A stretch of DNA of 51,608 nucleotides from a virus. Below the pieces are notes generated by a model, which saw nothing but the letters and a program-made list of their open reading frames with translations, was not told where the DNA came from and did no database searches. Numbering within the stretch: the first letter of the stretch is position 1; the number at the start of each line of letters is the position of its first letter. The DNA lies in IMG/VR virus record IMGVR_UViG_3300030329_006107, positions 36,309 to 87,916 of that record. One strand, 5' to 3'. The translations under genes and the position numbers were made by a program. This document shows positions 20,700 to 29,522 of the stretch, piece by piece.

Positions 20700-23600
20700 T
20701 GTCTATAGAGAGAAATTATATAAGTACTAATCTGTTCGGACAACAGGGCAATCCTCCTTACGCCGGCGACAATCTAGCCAACAATAGAGGGTATTATTAT
20801 AATTTAAGTAACCTCGGCGGACCTACTGACGGGGAATTTATTAAAAAGCCCCCTTCTAAGGTCAAAATTGATGTATTGTTTGGGGAAGCTTCATTGCAGG
20901 ATGAAGACCTTGGAGGATGTTTTGATTTCAACGACATATACAGAATCTATCCGGTGAAAATCAGGTCTGAAGTATTTATGAAAGATCAAGTTGGTAAAGA
21001 CCATGATGAACCTCATACAGCTGATAATAAAAATATTGTATTGTGGACAGACATGATTTTTGGTGAGGGTGCTGAAAAGCAAATAGAACCCTTAATTGAA
21101 GTTGAAACACCAAATGGCACACAGCTAATACCGTATGGGTCGGATGGTTTGATACCAAAAAGACTTTTCAATACAAGATATTACGACCACTCTTTTAAAC
21201 AAATTCTGCCCGCACCACCCTCGATCGCAGTTAAAAACCAAGATGCTTTAGGAAATACTAGCCCTTCTAAAGATTTGTCTTCTTTATATTCTTTTTTCAT
21301 TCCAGAATATGAAAGCTTTGCAGCAAACAACCCAGGTAATTATAATGAAACTGCATTTCCATACATATATAATTTTATTGACGAAATCCATAATTCAAAT
21401 TTGAACGACCTGTTTTCTTCTTTAGACCAAACAAAAATGTTTTTTTGGAATGATCCAAAATGTAATATATTTTTAGGGGGAAGCAACACTCCTTCAATGC
21501 AAACTAAAACACAAGAAGGATTGTATTGGATTCAAAATAGAAATTTGCAAAACCAGTTTGTTAACTATGCTCCTTCAATAAAAGAGCCATTTAATGACAT
21601 CGCGCAATTTGAAAAAAGAATGTTGGGCTCTCTTTTAGGCGACGGAGAGGGAAGCGGAATTGATACATTATACGAGGGTCAATACAAAAAATCCAAAGAC
21701 AGCGCTTTAAAAAAATATTTTATGAAATGGTCCATAGAGGCCACTGGTCCTTCCGAGCCTGTGGTTATGGAAGAACTGAAGCCCTCGACGCAGCCATATA
21801 CCGTTGAGATGACGAAAGATATAAGAAAAAATTTAGAACATAAGTATAAAAATATTTTCTTTAGACAATCTGAATTAATGGATTATTCACATACTCAAAA
21901 AATATTTCCAATGAGCACCAGAATTAAAATTGAAAATATTCCAAACATTAATTCTGGTGTCGGATGGCAAAAGTGTGTACATGTTGGTAATAGTTTTAAA
22001 AGGCTGTTTAAAGAATACAATTTTTATGAGAATATTTTTGATAAACTAGCAGATACAACAGCACAGCCCTTTTACAAATCTACCTGGATGAACCTACCCG
22101 ATAAAGCAATAAAAGAAACAGAATTTGGTTATAATCCAGAACACTTGTATCCTAGAGTTTTAGATAAAGATGAAGAATATTATGATTCTATAACAAATTT
22201 TACACCGGTTGATTACAACAAGACGACTGATAAAAAAACACTGGAACTACCATTTAACGCAAAGGTCATCGACTTTAAAGAATTTATTAAAGAATTTAAA
22301 GACCCATCAGGTGATTTTATTTATCATGAAGATGATGGTTATAAGGGCTACCTTGGTGATCAAAAAGAAATACGCCAGGCTATAGTGGGTGTTAACAAAG
22401 AGATGGGCGCCGGCGACGAATTTATCGAAGGGATTATAACAAATCCTGCTGCAGTCTTGGACGAGATTGATCCAAATTACTCGCCAACCAATCCTCTTTT
22501 AGCCGACTATTTCTCACAAGATATATATGATTTTGTGCGTCATATATTTAATCTTACGGTAATGCAACAATTTCAAATGCCCGACGGCCAACCAGTTATT
22601 TTATCAGATGATCCCCACGCACAATTTAAAGCATATAATGAAGTGATAGGGGTAAGACTTTCTAAGCACGAGCTAGACGAAACGACCGGCATGCCAAAAG
22701 AGAAACCAATTCAAAACATATATTTCCCCAACAGTTCAGATCTGAACGACCCGCGGTATCCTTGGTCAATTGACTATATTGATACTCATGTAAAATATGG
22801 TAAAAAATATTTCTATAAAGCTCATTTAATAACAGTGGTTGTGGGCAAGAAATATTTTTATAGAAACTTGACAGCTCCAGAAGTTGTAGACGCAGGAAAC
22901 AAAAAATATTTTGAATCTACTATGGAAATGGTAACAGAACCTTCTGTTATTATTACAGAAGTCCCTTATTCTGAATTGGGCACAACTTTGGTTCTTTCAC
23001 CCCCACCGCTACCTCCAATAGCAGAATTTATAGCATCTGGCCAGAATCCTGGATTTGTAAAAATATTACTTTTAAATGATAACAATAGCGGGCTCAGAGT
23101 TCCCATTCCGATTGAGGAGGCAGATAAAGAATATTATGCTAGTGTTTTACAATCACAAAATCCGAAAGAAGAGAACGCCGGGAAAATTTATTTTAAAAGC
23201 GACGACGATGTTGCTGGTTACAGAATTTATAAATTGGACGTAAAGCCTACTGTTTTGAGTGATTTTGCCAATGCGTATACTAATTTAAGCACAGATTTGG
23301 ACGCAACTCATTACAATGATGTTTTGCTATTAAATCAAAAATACTATTATATTTTTCGAACCATTGACGCTCATGGCGGACCATCTAATCCATCTCATAT
23401 ATATGAAATAGAATTGGTTTCCTTATCCGATGGTACATCGGATGTGGCCATTTATCCTGTGATAAAAGTTTATTCAATAGATGAATTTTTTAAAGGAGAG
23501 GCGTTCCCAAATAAAAAGAGTTTCAGGAGATATATCCATATAAAACCATCTAGAAATCAATCTGATCTTTCAAGTCTAGAAAAGCTATTATCAGATGATT

Positions 23601-23929
23601 CTTATAAATTAAATTTTACTGATCCGGATACTGGAGAAATGTTAAAAGAATTCAAAGATGAATGGAATAAATATTCTGAAAATTATTCAATTAAGAAAAA
23701 TGAATTTCCAACTTTTGGATCTTATGCGCCTGAAAGCAGATTCATTATTGGGTCTAAAATCGGTCCTGATGTATCTACACTTAAAAATAGAAAAATTAAA
23801 ATTAGGTTAACATCTAAGTCAACTGGGCGTAAAATAGACTTGAACTTAAATTTCAAACACACACATTTTCCGTTTGATCCATCGCATGCGGATAAAAATG
23901 AAAATGTTCCCGATCAAGACGATAATTAA
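20699..23929 (+). CDS. large virion protein with fibronectin-III-like segments
   Basis: A 1076-residue protein whose ATG overlaps the upstream TGA (TGATG). Residues roughly 665-730 and 835-910 look like fibronectin type III folds: 'YGKKYFYKAHLITVV' and 'QKYYYIFRTIDAHGGPSNPS' show the usual Tyr-rich strand followed by a loop with Gly/Ser/Asn and Pro-Ser before the last strand. FN3 modules are common in phage tail and fibre proteins, where they mediate weak surface contacts. The N-terminal 600 residues are unrecognised and contain a cluster of Asp and Asn. It ends the long co-translated tail block; a 95-base gap with a late-promoter candidate follows. The FN3 call is by eye. Confidence 0.7.
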   Translation: MSIERNYISTNLFGQQGNPPYAGDNLANNRGYYYNLSNLGGPTDGEFIKKPPSKVKIDVLFGEASLQDEDLGGCFDFNDIYRIYPVKIRSEVFMKDQVGKDHDEPHTADNKNIVLWTDMIFGEGAEKQIEPLIEVETPNGTQLIPYGSDGLIPKRLFNTRYYDHSFKQILPAPPSIAVKNQDALGNTSPSKDLSSLYSFFIPEYESFAANNPGNYNETAFPYIYNFIDEIHNSNLNDLFSSLDQTKMFFWNDPKCNIFLGGSNTPSMQTKTQEGLYWIQNRNLQNQFVNYAPSIKEPFNDIAQFEKRMLGSLLGDGEGSGIDTLYEGQYKKSKDSALKKYFMKWSIEATGPSEPVVMEELKPSTQPYTVEMTKDIRKNLEHKYKNIFFRQSELMDYSHTQKIFPMSTRIKIENIPNINSGVGWQKCVHVGNSFKRLFKEYNFYENIFDKLADTTAQPFYKSTWMNLPDKAIKETEFGYNPEHLYPRVLDKDEEYYDSITNFTPVDYNKTTDKKTLELPFNAKVIDFKEFIKEFKDPSGDFIYHEDDGYKGYLGDQKEIRQAIVGVNKEMGAGDEFIEGIITNPAAVLDEIDPNYSPTNPLLADYFSQDIYDFVRHIFNLTVMQQFQMPDGQPVILSDDPHAQFKAYNEVIGVRLSKHELDETTGMPKEKPIQNIYFPNSSDLNDPRYPWSIDYIDTHVKYGKKYFYKAHLITVVVGKKYFYRNLTAPEVVDAGNKKYFESTMEMVTEPSVIITEVPYSELGTTLVLSPPPLPPIAEFIASGQNPGFVKILLLNDNNSGLRVPIPIEEADKEYYASVLQSQNPKEENAGKIYFKSDDDVAGYRIYKLDVKPTVLSDFANAYTNLSTDLDATHYNDVLLLNQKYYYIFRTIDAHGGPSNPSHIYEIELVSLSDGTSDVAIYPVIKVYSIDEFFKGEAFPNKKSFRRYIHIKPSRNQSDLSSLEKLLSDDSYKLNFTDPDTGEMLKEFKDEWNKYSENYSIKKNEFPTFGSYAPESRFIIGSKIGPDVSTLKNRKIKIRLTSKSTGRKIDLNLNFKHTHFPFDPSHADKNENVPDQDDN

Positions 23930-23961
23930 TCAAAATCGATGGTAACGTTTTGTTAATACAC

Positions 23962-23984
23962 TATTTATAAATACAAATAAATAT
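23962..23984 (+). promoter_or_regulatory. candidate T4-type late promoter
   Basis: The gap between two virion genes contains TATAAATA at 23966-23973, identical to the T4 late-promoter -10 consensus, inside the perfect 12-base palindrome TATTTATAAATA (23962-23973). A second ATAAATA follows at 23977-23983. It lies about 50 bases upstream of the next ATG and of its AGGAGT ribosome site. In T4 such sites are used by the gp55 sigma factor; no gp55 gene is in this window, so use is inferred. Confidence 0.5.
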
Positions 23985-24024
23985 TTGAAACTAATTAATT
24001 ATTAGCGAATATAGGAGTTACATA

Positions 24025-25020
24025 ATGGCATTCTTGGACAATTCTGGTGATATAATTTTAGATGCTGTGCTTACCGACGCGGGTAGGCTAGCAATGGCAA
24101 GGGGCGACGGCACCTTTAAAATCGTGTCCTTTGCACTATCTGATGATGAAATTGATTATGGTCTTTACAATAAAAACCACCCATCAGGATCTGCATACTA
24201 CGACTTAGAAATCTTACAAACTCCTGTTTTAGAAGCTATAACCAATAATTCAGTTAGCTTGAAATCAAAATTGGTTTCGTATTCGGATCCCAACATTCTT
24301 TATATGCCCGTCTTAAAGAAAAATACTGTTGCCGATGGAAAAAATACAAAATTATCTACGGACTCCGCAACACCCGGACTGTATGTAATTGCTGCAGACC
24401 AAACGACAATGAACAAGATTGGAACAGTTAATGCTCAACCTGGCGTCCTAAACGGTGTAAACCCAGCTCGCAGAGCTTCTTATGTTCGTATCGATCAAGG
24501 ATTAGATACAACAGAACTTCCTAAAGATAGGAGACTGTCCCCAGATCAGCTTGAAACTCAGTATACGATTGAGATGGACAATCGATTGGGCTTTCCTGTA
24601 AGTTTAAATGGTAACCAGCGCCCTAATTTAAGATTTGTTGACGATGATAATATTGCAACATACCTCCTATCAAGTACAAGAGATAGGGGTGGTACACTAA
24701 CCTCTACGGGAGGATTTGTAAGTGATATTGTAGGACAATCACGTGAAGAAATTTTAACTCAAGCTACTGACACAGAAAGCGTCTTGGCAGGACCTCCCGG
24801 TTCCAAAATACAATTTAAACTAGCAACAACTCTTGATTTACAATCAGATACGAATTATTTCTTGTTTAAGAGATTGGGGGGGACGAGCACCTTTACCGAT
24901 TCGGCCGGTGCAGCATTTAATGTTAGGCATATTGATACGTTGGTCCGAGTCACTGCGCTCACAACTGGCTATTCAATTGATGTGCCTGTGAGATTTATTA
25001 AATATGATTCTTCGCTGTAA
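24025..25020 (+). CDS. virion protein, shared 'LTxxG' N-terminal module
   Basis: A 331-residue protein preceded by an AGGAGT ribosome site and a late-promoter candidate. Residues 8-45 read 'GDIILDAVLTDAGRLAMARG' and then a strand with 'FALSDDEIDY'. This matches the N-terminal module of the 401-residue protein at 15952-17157, and is distantly reminiscent of the N-terminal motif of tail-collar fibre proteins ('T-x-x-G-x-x-x-x-A', then 'x-x-G-D/D-x'). The C-terminal half is beta-rich. Being separately promoted and codon-friendly, it may be made in larger amounts than its neighbours. A tail or fibre-attachment role is inferred; the precise function is unknown. Confidence 0.75.
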   Translation: MAFLDNSGDIILDAVLTDAGRLAMARGDGTFKIVSFALSDDEIDYGLYNKNHPSGSAYYDLEILQTPVLEAITNNSVSLKSKLVSYSDPNILYMPVLKKNTVADGKNTKLSTDSATPGLYVIAADQTTMNKIGTVNAQPGVLNGVNPARRASYVRIDQGLDTTELPKDRRLSPDQLETQYTIEMDNRLGFPVSLNGNQRPNLRFVDDDNIATYLLSSTRDRGGTLTSTGGFVSDIVGQSREEILTQATDTESVLAGPPGSKIQFKLATTLDLQSDTNYFLFKRLGGTSTFTDSAGAAFNVRHIDTLVRVTALTTGYSIDVPVRFIKYDSSL

Positions 25021-25021
25021 A

Positions 25022-25036
25022 ATAAATATGGAGATT
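25022..25036 (+). promoter_or_regulatory. ATAAATA and ribosome site before the first paralogue
   Basis: The 20-base gap contains ATAAATA (25022-25028) running directly into a TGGAG ribosome site. It could be a late promoter giving a very short leader or just an AT-rich spacer. Weak evidence. Confidence 0.25.
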
Positions 25037-25040
25037 TAAG

Positions 25041-26222
25041 ATGGCATCTACTTTTAAAACTTTTGGAAATGGAGATATCCAAAACACAAGAACTTTATTA
25101 CATGAATCGATTCCGATTACTGGATCGATTGTATCGGGCACTTATTTACCTAGTTACCCTGTTGAGGGAAATATTAAAAACTATTCTCATAATATGTTTC
25201 AGTCTGTATACGACTACCCATATTTGAGTTCCTCTGCGAACCATTTGTTTGATGTATCATTAGGATATTCATCTCAATCTCCAGTTTCTTCGTCGAGCAA
25301 TAAACATAATGCTAAGAAAATTAATATCTACAATACTTTTGCACAACAACTAGTTGGGTATGAAGCAACTGGCTCTGCGAGAATAATTAAAAGATTTGAT
25401 GCAGATGGTGATGAAACCACAACAACCGATAAAATCAATGAAGCTTATTTTCTCACATTCAGTAGATTATTAGTAAAAGACGAAATCAAGAAAGGATCTT
25501 TTAAATTAGATCTTGGTGTTAGCGGTAATTTTTGGAAGCCTTTCCGGAAAGCTCGAATTAGAATTGACGATGCACACGCCGCCGGAACCGATGGTAATTT
25601 TAAAATTAATTCACCAGCGGGAGAGTACGCAATTTTAAAAGCTAGAAACCTTACAACAAACGCCGGCGGAGCCGGAGGCCCGATTAACCACAACTCTGGT
25701 AATTCTGATAAGAATGGTGTTAGTGTTGGATTGATTTATTATCAAGCTGGTATTGTAGTGCTTACTGCATCTATTTTTCAATCAATCGGTGGTTCTGGAG
25801 CATTGCTAAGCGCTTCTGTTGATGATTCAACACGAGGAATTGACCTAGTTGGATCTGGCACTGCTGCCAACGCCGGCCCGCACATGAAAGCTCACCTCAC
25901 TGGTACAACTATTTCGGGCGCCGCTGATGCTTTTAGAAATAGAGTTTACAACGTTCAGTTTAATAATACAACAGAGCTTCATTCAACGCTTTACTTCTGT
26001 CGTATTAACAATACTGACTTTAACTACAGTACAAATCCGACATATGTATCTTCTAGTAAAGTCGTTGTCAAAGAGGGCGCAACTGATCAGTCTGTTTCAT
26101 ATGTAACAACTGTCGGTCTCTACGGCGCCAATAATGAACTGCTAGCAGTAGGAAAACTTTCAGAACCTCTTAAGAAAACTCCAAGTAATGAGATGACCTT
26201 GAGAGTGAGATTAGATTATTAA
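25041..26222 (+). CDS. virion protein, first of two tandem paralogues
   Basis: A 393-residue Ser/Thr/Asn-rich beta protein starting after a GGAG site. It is related to the next gene: near the C-terminus it has 'VTTVGLYGANNELLAVGKL' where the neighbour has 'ISKIGIYDKDKNLIGVAKL', and both end in alternating charged and hydrophobic residues (RVRLDY against KIKLDI). A middle strand also matches: 'VGLIYYQAGIVVLTAS' against 'AGVVLYNEGVLLLTAS'. No known family is recognised. Both copies lie in the tail block downstream of fibre-like proteins, so they are probably repeated building blocks of a tail, collar or fibre structure (inference). A GC-rich Ala/Gly loop lies around residues 210-230. Confidence 0.75.
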   Translation: MASTFKTFGNGDIQNTRTLLHESIPITGSIVSGTYLPSYPVEGNIKNYSHNMFQSVYDYPYLSSSANHLFDVSLGYSSQSPVSSSSNKHNAKKINIYNTFAQQLVGYEATGSARIIKRFDADGDETTTTDKINEAYFLTFSRLLVKDEIKKGSFKLDLGVSGNFWKPFRKARIRIDDAHAAGTDGNFKINSPAGEYAILKARNLTTNAGGAGGPINHNSGNSDKNGVSVGLIYYQAGIVVLTASIFQSIGGSGALLSASVDDSTRGIDLVGSGTAANAGPHMKAHLTGTTISGAADAFRNRVYNVQFNNTTELHSTLYFCRINNTDFNYSTNPTYVSSSKVVVKEGATDQSVSYVTTVGLYGANNELLAVGKLSEPLKKTPSNEMTLRVRLDY

Positions 26223-26242
26223 AGAAGAAGAAGAATGAAAAC

Positions 26243-27919
26243 ATGCCTTTCTATAAGTTTGAAAAAAATGATAAATTCTTTAACATAGTCAAAGCTCATC
26301 CTAAAAATACATTTTCTATTTGGAGCGGTTCTGTTTTCTATAATAACCAAAGTGCTTCCGTCCCTCGGCGCGGAGCCTTGTCGGACCCTGGTGGTGTAAC
26401 AGCCGCCCGCCCTGATCAAAAAAGTGGGTATCTTAACCTTTTTGAGGCAAACGTCAATCGTCGTTATGGACAAGGCACAAACGCAGACGGCACAGATAAA
26501 TCATTAATCGTTCCTTTTCGAATTAAAGATGTCGGAGATCTTGTATCATTTAAAAACATCGGACAAGATAAGTATTTCAAAGATTATAATCAAGGAGATA
26601 CTCTTGTTGGCAGCTATCCTTTGACGTCTAGCATAACCAGAATCTTTTATAACTACGGAGGGAACGATTATAGAAGTACTGGTGGGCATGAGCCAGGCGA
26701 TTTCCCTATCATTACTGACACAGGAGGTAGAGCAAATCGTCTGCCAAATGACACATATACACAGATTGTTATGTCTGGTACAAACGATGGGCGCAATCCT
26801 TTGAAGCCAGGAACTTCTGAAAATCCTTTTTCTTTATATAAGACTATTTTTAACGGAACTTCAGGCAAGGGTGTTAAAAACGTTTTCTTTTCTGGTTCTG
26901 TATGGTATAACAATGAAAATGACTACCCACACGGCGCCCCCGCCGACGGCACAAATTTAATATATAACTCTAAGGGGCGCCGCCGCAGACACCTAGAAGC
27001 ACTTAAAAACACGCTAAATTATTATTCATATCTAAGTCCTCACTATAAATATATTTCCCATGTAAGAAAAGATGGTGAGAGAAATTTTGGTAAAGTTCGT
27101 CTCAATATGATCAGTGTTCCATCTATTTTCTATGGTTCGTCAATTAAAAAAGGTACTGTGTTTCTTAAATATTATGTGACAGGTACTCTAGTCGGCGAAC
27201 TTGGAGATATTAAGAGAAACGGAGAGCTAATTCAGGTTGGGCCCACAGGAAGCAATGGCAGCGGCTCAGTAGCCGGCGTCGTTCTCTACAACGAAGGTGT
27301 TTTGCTTCTTACAGCTAGTCACGATTTGACTAAAAATAATACAAAAATGGGACCTTCTCATACAGAAAAATATATTGCCGAGGCCGCCACCGTTGCGTCC
27401 GACTATGCTAGCTGGTTATATTGGGGCGCGTCCATGAGAGAAAGTACAATATATAATTCAGGATCTGCACCATCGGTTGCTGACTCTGCTGCAATGAGTG
27501 GGTCTTATGGTACGTGGTTAACACAACCAGTATTTTGCCCTTCATCTAGTTTCTCAATAGACTTTGAGGGCACCAACCATGTTAATACTATGACGATGTT
27601 TGCTCATGCACCAAAGGGCGTTCTTAACCACTCTAATAATTTAACTTACTTGGATTACCAAAGCAGCCTGACAGGAAGTTCACAAAAAGGACCAGAGACA
27701 AGCAAAAGAAGATATATTGAATACGAGAAGGTAAAAATTAAAAATACAACAAAAAGTCAGTTTAAAAATTATCAAGAAGATTTTGAAAAACAGGTTTACA
27801 TTTCTAAGATAGGCATATATGATAAGGATAAGAACTTGATTGGTGTTGCGAAATTAGCAAATCCAGTAAAGAAAAAAGAAGATAGAGACTTCACTTTTAA
27901 AATAAAGCTTGATATATGA
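26243..27919 (+). CDS. virion protein, second of two tandem paralogues
   Basis: A 558-residue protein related to the one encoded just upstream through its middle and C-terminal strands (for example 'AGVVLYNEGVLLLTAS' and 'IGIYDKDKNLIGVAKL'), but with about 165 more residues, mostly in the N-terminal half. It is rich in Gly, Ser, Asn and Tyr, with no signal peptide. The ribosome site is only a run of AAG repeats. The stop codon overlaps the start of the RuvC-like gene as ATGA, so a virion protein is translationally coupled to a DNA-repair enzyme. Structural role inferred; not matched to a named family. Confidence 0.75.
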   Translation: MPFYKFEKNDKFFNIVKAHPKNTFSIWSGSVFYNNQSASVPRRGALSDPGGVTAARPDQKSGYLNLFEANVNRRYGQGTNADGTDKSLIVPFRIKDVGDLVSFKNIGQDKYFKDYNQGDTLVGSYPLTSSITRIFYNYGGNDYRSTGGHEPGDFPIITDTGGRANRLPNDTYTQIVMSGTNDGRNPLKPGTSENPFSLYKTIFNGTSGKGVKNVFFSGSVWYNNENDYPHGAPADGTNLIYNSKGRRRRHLEALKNTLNYYSYLSPHYKYISHVRKDGERNFGKVRLNMISVPSIFYGSSIKKGTVFLKYYVTGTLVGELGDIKRNGELIQVGPTGSNGSGSVAGVVLYNEGVLLLTASHDLTKNNTKMGPSHTEKYIAEAATVASDYASWLYWGASMRESTIYNSGSAPSVADSAAMSGSYGTWLTQPVFCPSSSFSIDFEGTNHVNTMTMFAHAPKGVLNHSNNLTYLDYQSSLTGSSQKGPETSKRRYIEYEKVKIKNTTKSQFKNYQEDFEKQVYISKIGIYDKDKNLIGVAKLANPVKKKEDRDFTFKIKLDI

Positions 27920-28443
27920 TTTTAGGACTAGATGTGAGCACGAGCATTACTGGCGCTACAGTGCTTGATAAAGAAGGTAATATTGTTTACAATGAAGCCT
28001 GGGATACAAGAAAATTTAAAAACTTTTTCGAAAAGGTAGAACATGTTGAGAAACGTATTGAAAAGCTTCGTAACGACGGCTTTGGAATCAAAAGAGTATA
28101 TATCGAGCAATCTCTCCAGAGTTTCAGATCTGGATTCTCGTCGGCAAAAACTTTGTCAACTCTCTCTCGCTTTAATGGGGTGGTGTCATGGTTGGTATAT
28201 AGAATATTGCAGGCGGAACCAGAATACATAGCAGCAACCAGCGCAAGAAAAACTTGTGGATTAACAGTTTCTAAGGGGCAAAAAGGAAAAGAAGTTGCTA
28301 TGAAATATGTCCTTGACAATATTCCAGATGTTACTATAACTTATACGAGGAATAATAATATTCGGCCTGAATGTTATGACAAAGTTGACAGTTGGGTAAT
28401 TGCAAAAGCTGGGTTTAATCTGTGTCAGAAGGAAAAAAATTAG
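27916..28443 (+). CDS. RuvC-fold Holliday junction resolvase-like nuclease
   Basis: A 175-residue protein with the RuvC arrangement of acidic residues: Asp6 in 'ILGLDVSTSITG' (strand 1, metal ligand), Glu64 in 'VYIEQ' (strand 4) and Asp155/Asp158 in 'YDKVDSWVIAKAG' (last helix). Length fits RuvC (about 170). The enzyme would cut branched DNA in a metal-dependent way, resolving recombination intermediates so that concatemers can be packaged; T4 uses the unrelated endonuclease VII (gp49) for this. The start overlaps the upstream tail gene (ATGA), and its own 3' end overlaps the primase gene by 22 bases. A phage-type RuvC-like nuclease is well supported; the exact substrate is inferred. Confidence 0.85.
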   Translation: MILGLDVSTSITGATVLDKEGNIVYNEAWDTRKFKNFFEKVEHVEKRIEKLRNDGFGIKRVYIEQSLQSFRSGFSSAKTLSTLSRFNGVVSWLVYRILQAEPEYIAATSARKTCGLTVSKGQKGKEVAMKYVLDNIPDVTITYTRNNNIRPECYDKVDSWVIAKAGFNLCQKEKN

Positions 28444-29366
28444 CTATCTTACGTAGGGTTTTAGGAAACTTCTATTTAAGCAGCTCTGAACACCTCTTCT
28501 TTTGTCCAAAGTGTAATCATCATAAAAGAAAGATGTCCGTCAACATTGACAAAGACGTTTTTAAATGTTGGATTTGTGATTACCATGGCATCTCGATTAG
28601 AAAATTAATTAGAAACCATGGCACATTTAAGGATCTGTCAGCTTGGTCTGAACTAACAAATGAAGTTGACATCTCTTCTTTTGGCGAGGATTTATTTGGT
28701 GAAGAGCTTGTTGAAGAAGAGCAAAAAATTCCTTTACCAGAAGAATATATTTCCTTGGCCAATAAAAATTCTTCCATGTCTTCTTTAAGGGCTAGAAATT
28801 ATTTAGCTTCCCGTGGGTTGACAAAGAAAGATTTCGTAAGATGGAAAATTGGATACTGTGAATCAGGAGAATATGCAGGTCGCATTATTATTCCTTCTTT
28901 TGGTAAAACAGGTTACGCAAACTATTTCATTGCCAGGACATATACTGATGATTGGAAAAAATATATGAACCCTCCAGCAAAACGTGATATTATTTTTAAC
29001 GAACTTTATCTAGATTTTGATAAAGACCTTGTTATCGTCGAGGGCGCCTTCGACGCTATCGTCGCAGGTCCAAATTCTGTTCCCATATTGGGGTCAACAT
29101 TGCGAGAACAATCCAAACTATTTCAGGAAATTATCAAAAATGATTCGACAGTTTATATTGCTCTTGATCCTGACGCTGAAAAAAAGGCAACGTTCCTAAT
29201 CAAGAATCTTTTAAAGTACGGCATAGAAATATATAAAACAGACATCGCGCCATATGGAGATGTTGGAGAAATGTCAAAGAAAGAATTTCAAAATAGGAAA
29301 GCCGAATCTAAACGCATAACATCAGAAGATTATTTGCTTTTGCGCCTGCATAGCTTGTTAGGATAA
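28422..29366 (+). CDS. DnaG/gp61-type DNA primase
   Basis: A 314-residue primase. Residues 28-52 form a zinc ribbon: 'FFCPKC' (Cys28, Cys31) and 'FKCWIC' (Cys49, Cys52), with His33/His34 between. A TOPRIM domain follows: 'LVIVEGAFDAI' (Glu207) and 'YIALDPDAEKKA' (Asp249, Asp251) carry the metal-binding acidic residues. Length is close to T4 gp61 (about 340). It makes the RNA primers for lagging-strand synthesis; the matching gp41 helicase is not in the window. It starts with GTG inside the RuvC-like gene, 22 bases before that gene's end; no better in-frame start lies between. The 66-base gap after it ends the replication pair. Confidence 0.88.
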   Translation: MSEGKKLAILRRVLGNFYLSSSEHLFFCPKCNHHKRKMSVNIDKDVFKCWICDYHGISIRKLIRNHGTFKDLSAWSELTNEVDISSFGEDLFGEELVEEEQKIPLPEEYISLANKNSSMSSLRARNYLASRGLTKKDFVRWKIGYCESGEYAGRIIIPSFGKTGYANYFIARTYTDDWKKYMNPPAKRDIIFNELYLDFDKDLVIVEGAFDAIVAGPNSVPILGSTLREQSKLFQEIIKNDSTVYIALDPDAEKKATFLIKNLLKYGIEIYKTDIAPYGDVGEMSKKEFQNRKAESKRITSEDYLLLRLHSLLG

Positions 29367-29394
29367 GTGTTTTCGTCTTTACTTCTTAAATGAA

Positions 29395-29425
29395 CTATTT
29401 ATTAATAACAGCATTTTATGGAGGA
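29395..29425 (+). promoter_or_regulatory. CTATTTAT motif and strong ribosome site
   Basis: The gap after the primase gene holds CTATTTATTAATAAC (29395-29409) followed by a GGAGG ribosome site (29420-29424). CTATTTAT also occurs in two other gaps of the window, at 23961 and 49185, each time upstream of a gene for a presumed late protein. Function is inferred from recurrence only. Confidence 0.35.
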
Positions 29426-29432
29426 AAATAAA

Positions 29433-29522
29433 ATGAAAAGTTTACTTGCACTCGTTAAAAAAAATTGGTTACTCGTCACCGGCGCAGTTCTTGTTTTGCT
29501 CGTGGTCGTGAGAGGCTGCTAA
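29433..29522 (+). CDS. 29-residue single-span membrane peptide
   Basis: A very short gene: ATG at 29433, TAA at 29520-29522, product of 29 residues. It has a basic start (Met-Lys-Ser, later Lys-Lys), one hydrophobic segment of about 16 residues rich in Leu and Val, and ends in Arg-Gly-Cys. A strong GGAGG ribosome site lies eight bases upstream and the next gene begins on the base after its stop, so it is very likely translated. Such peptides may act as holin-like, regulatory or membrane-anchoring proteins; nothing in the sequence decides between these. Confidence 0.55.
   Translation: MKSLLALVKKNWLLVTGAVLVLLVVVRGC

Noticed and set aside
24025-25020. Tail tube protein gp19
   Set aside because: Size is in the right range for some tube-like proteins but the N-terminal module matches a fibre-type pattern and no tube signature is seen.
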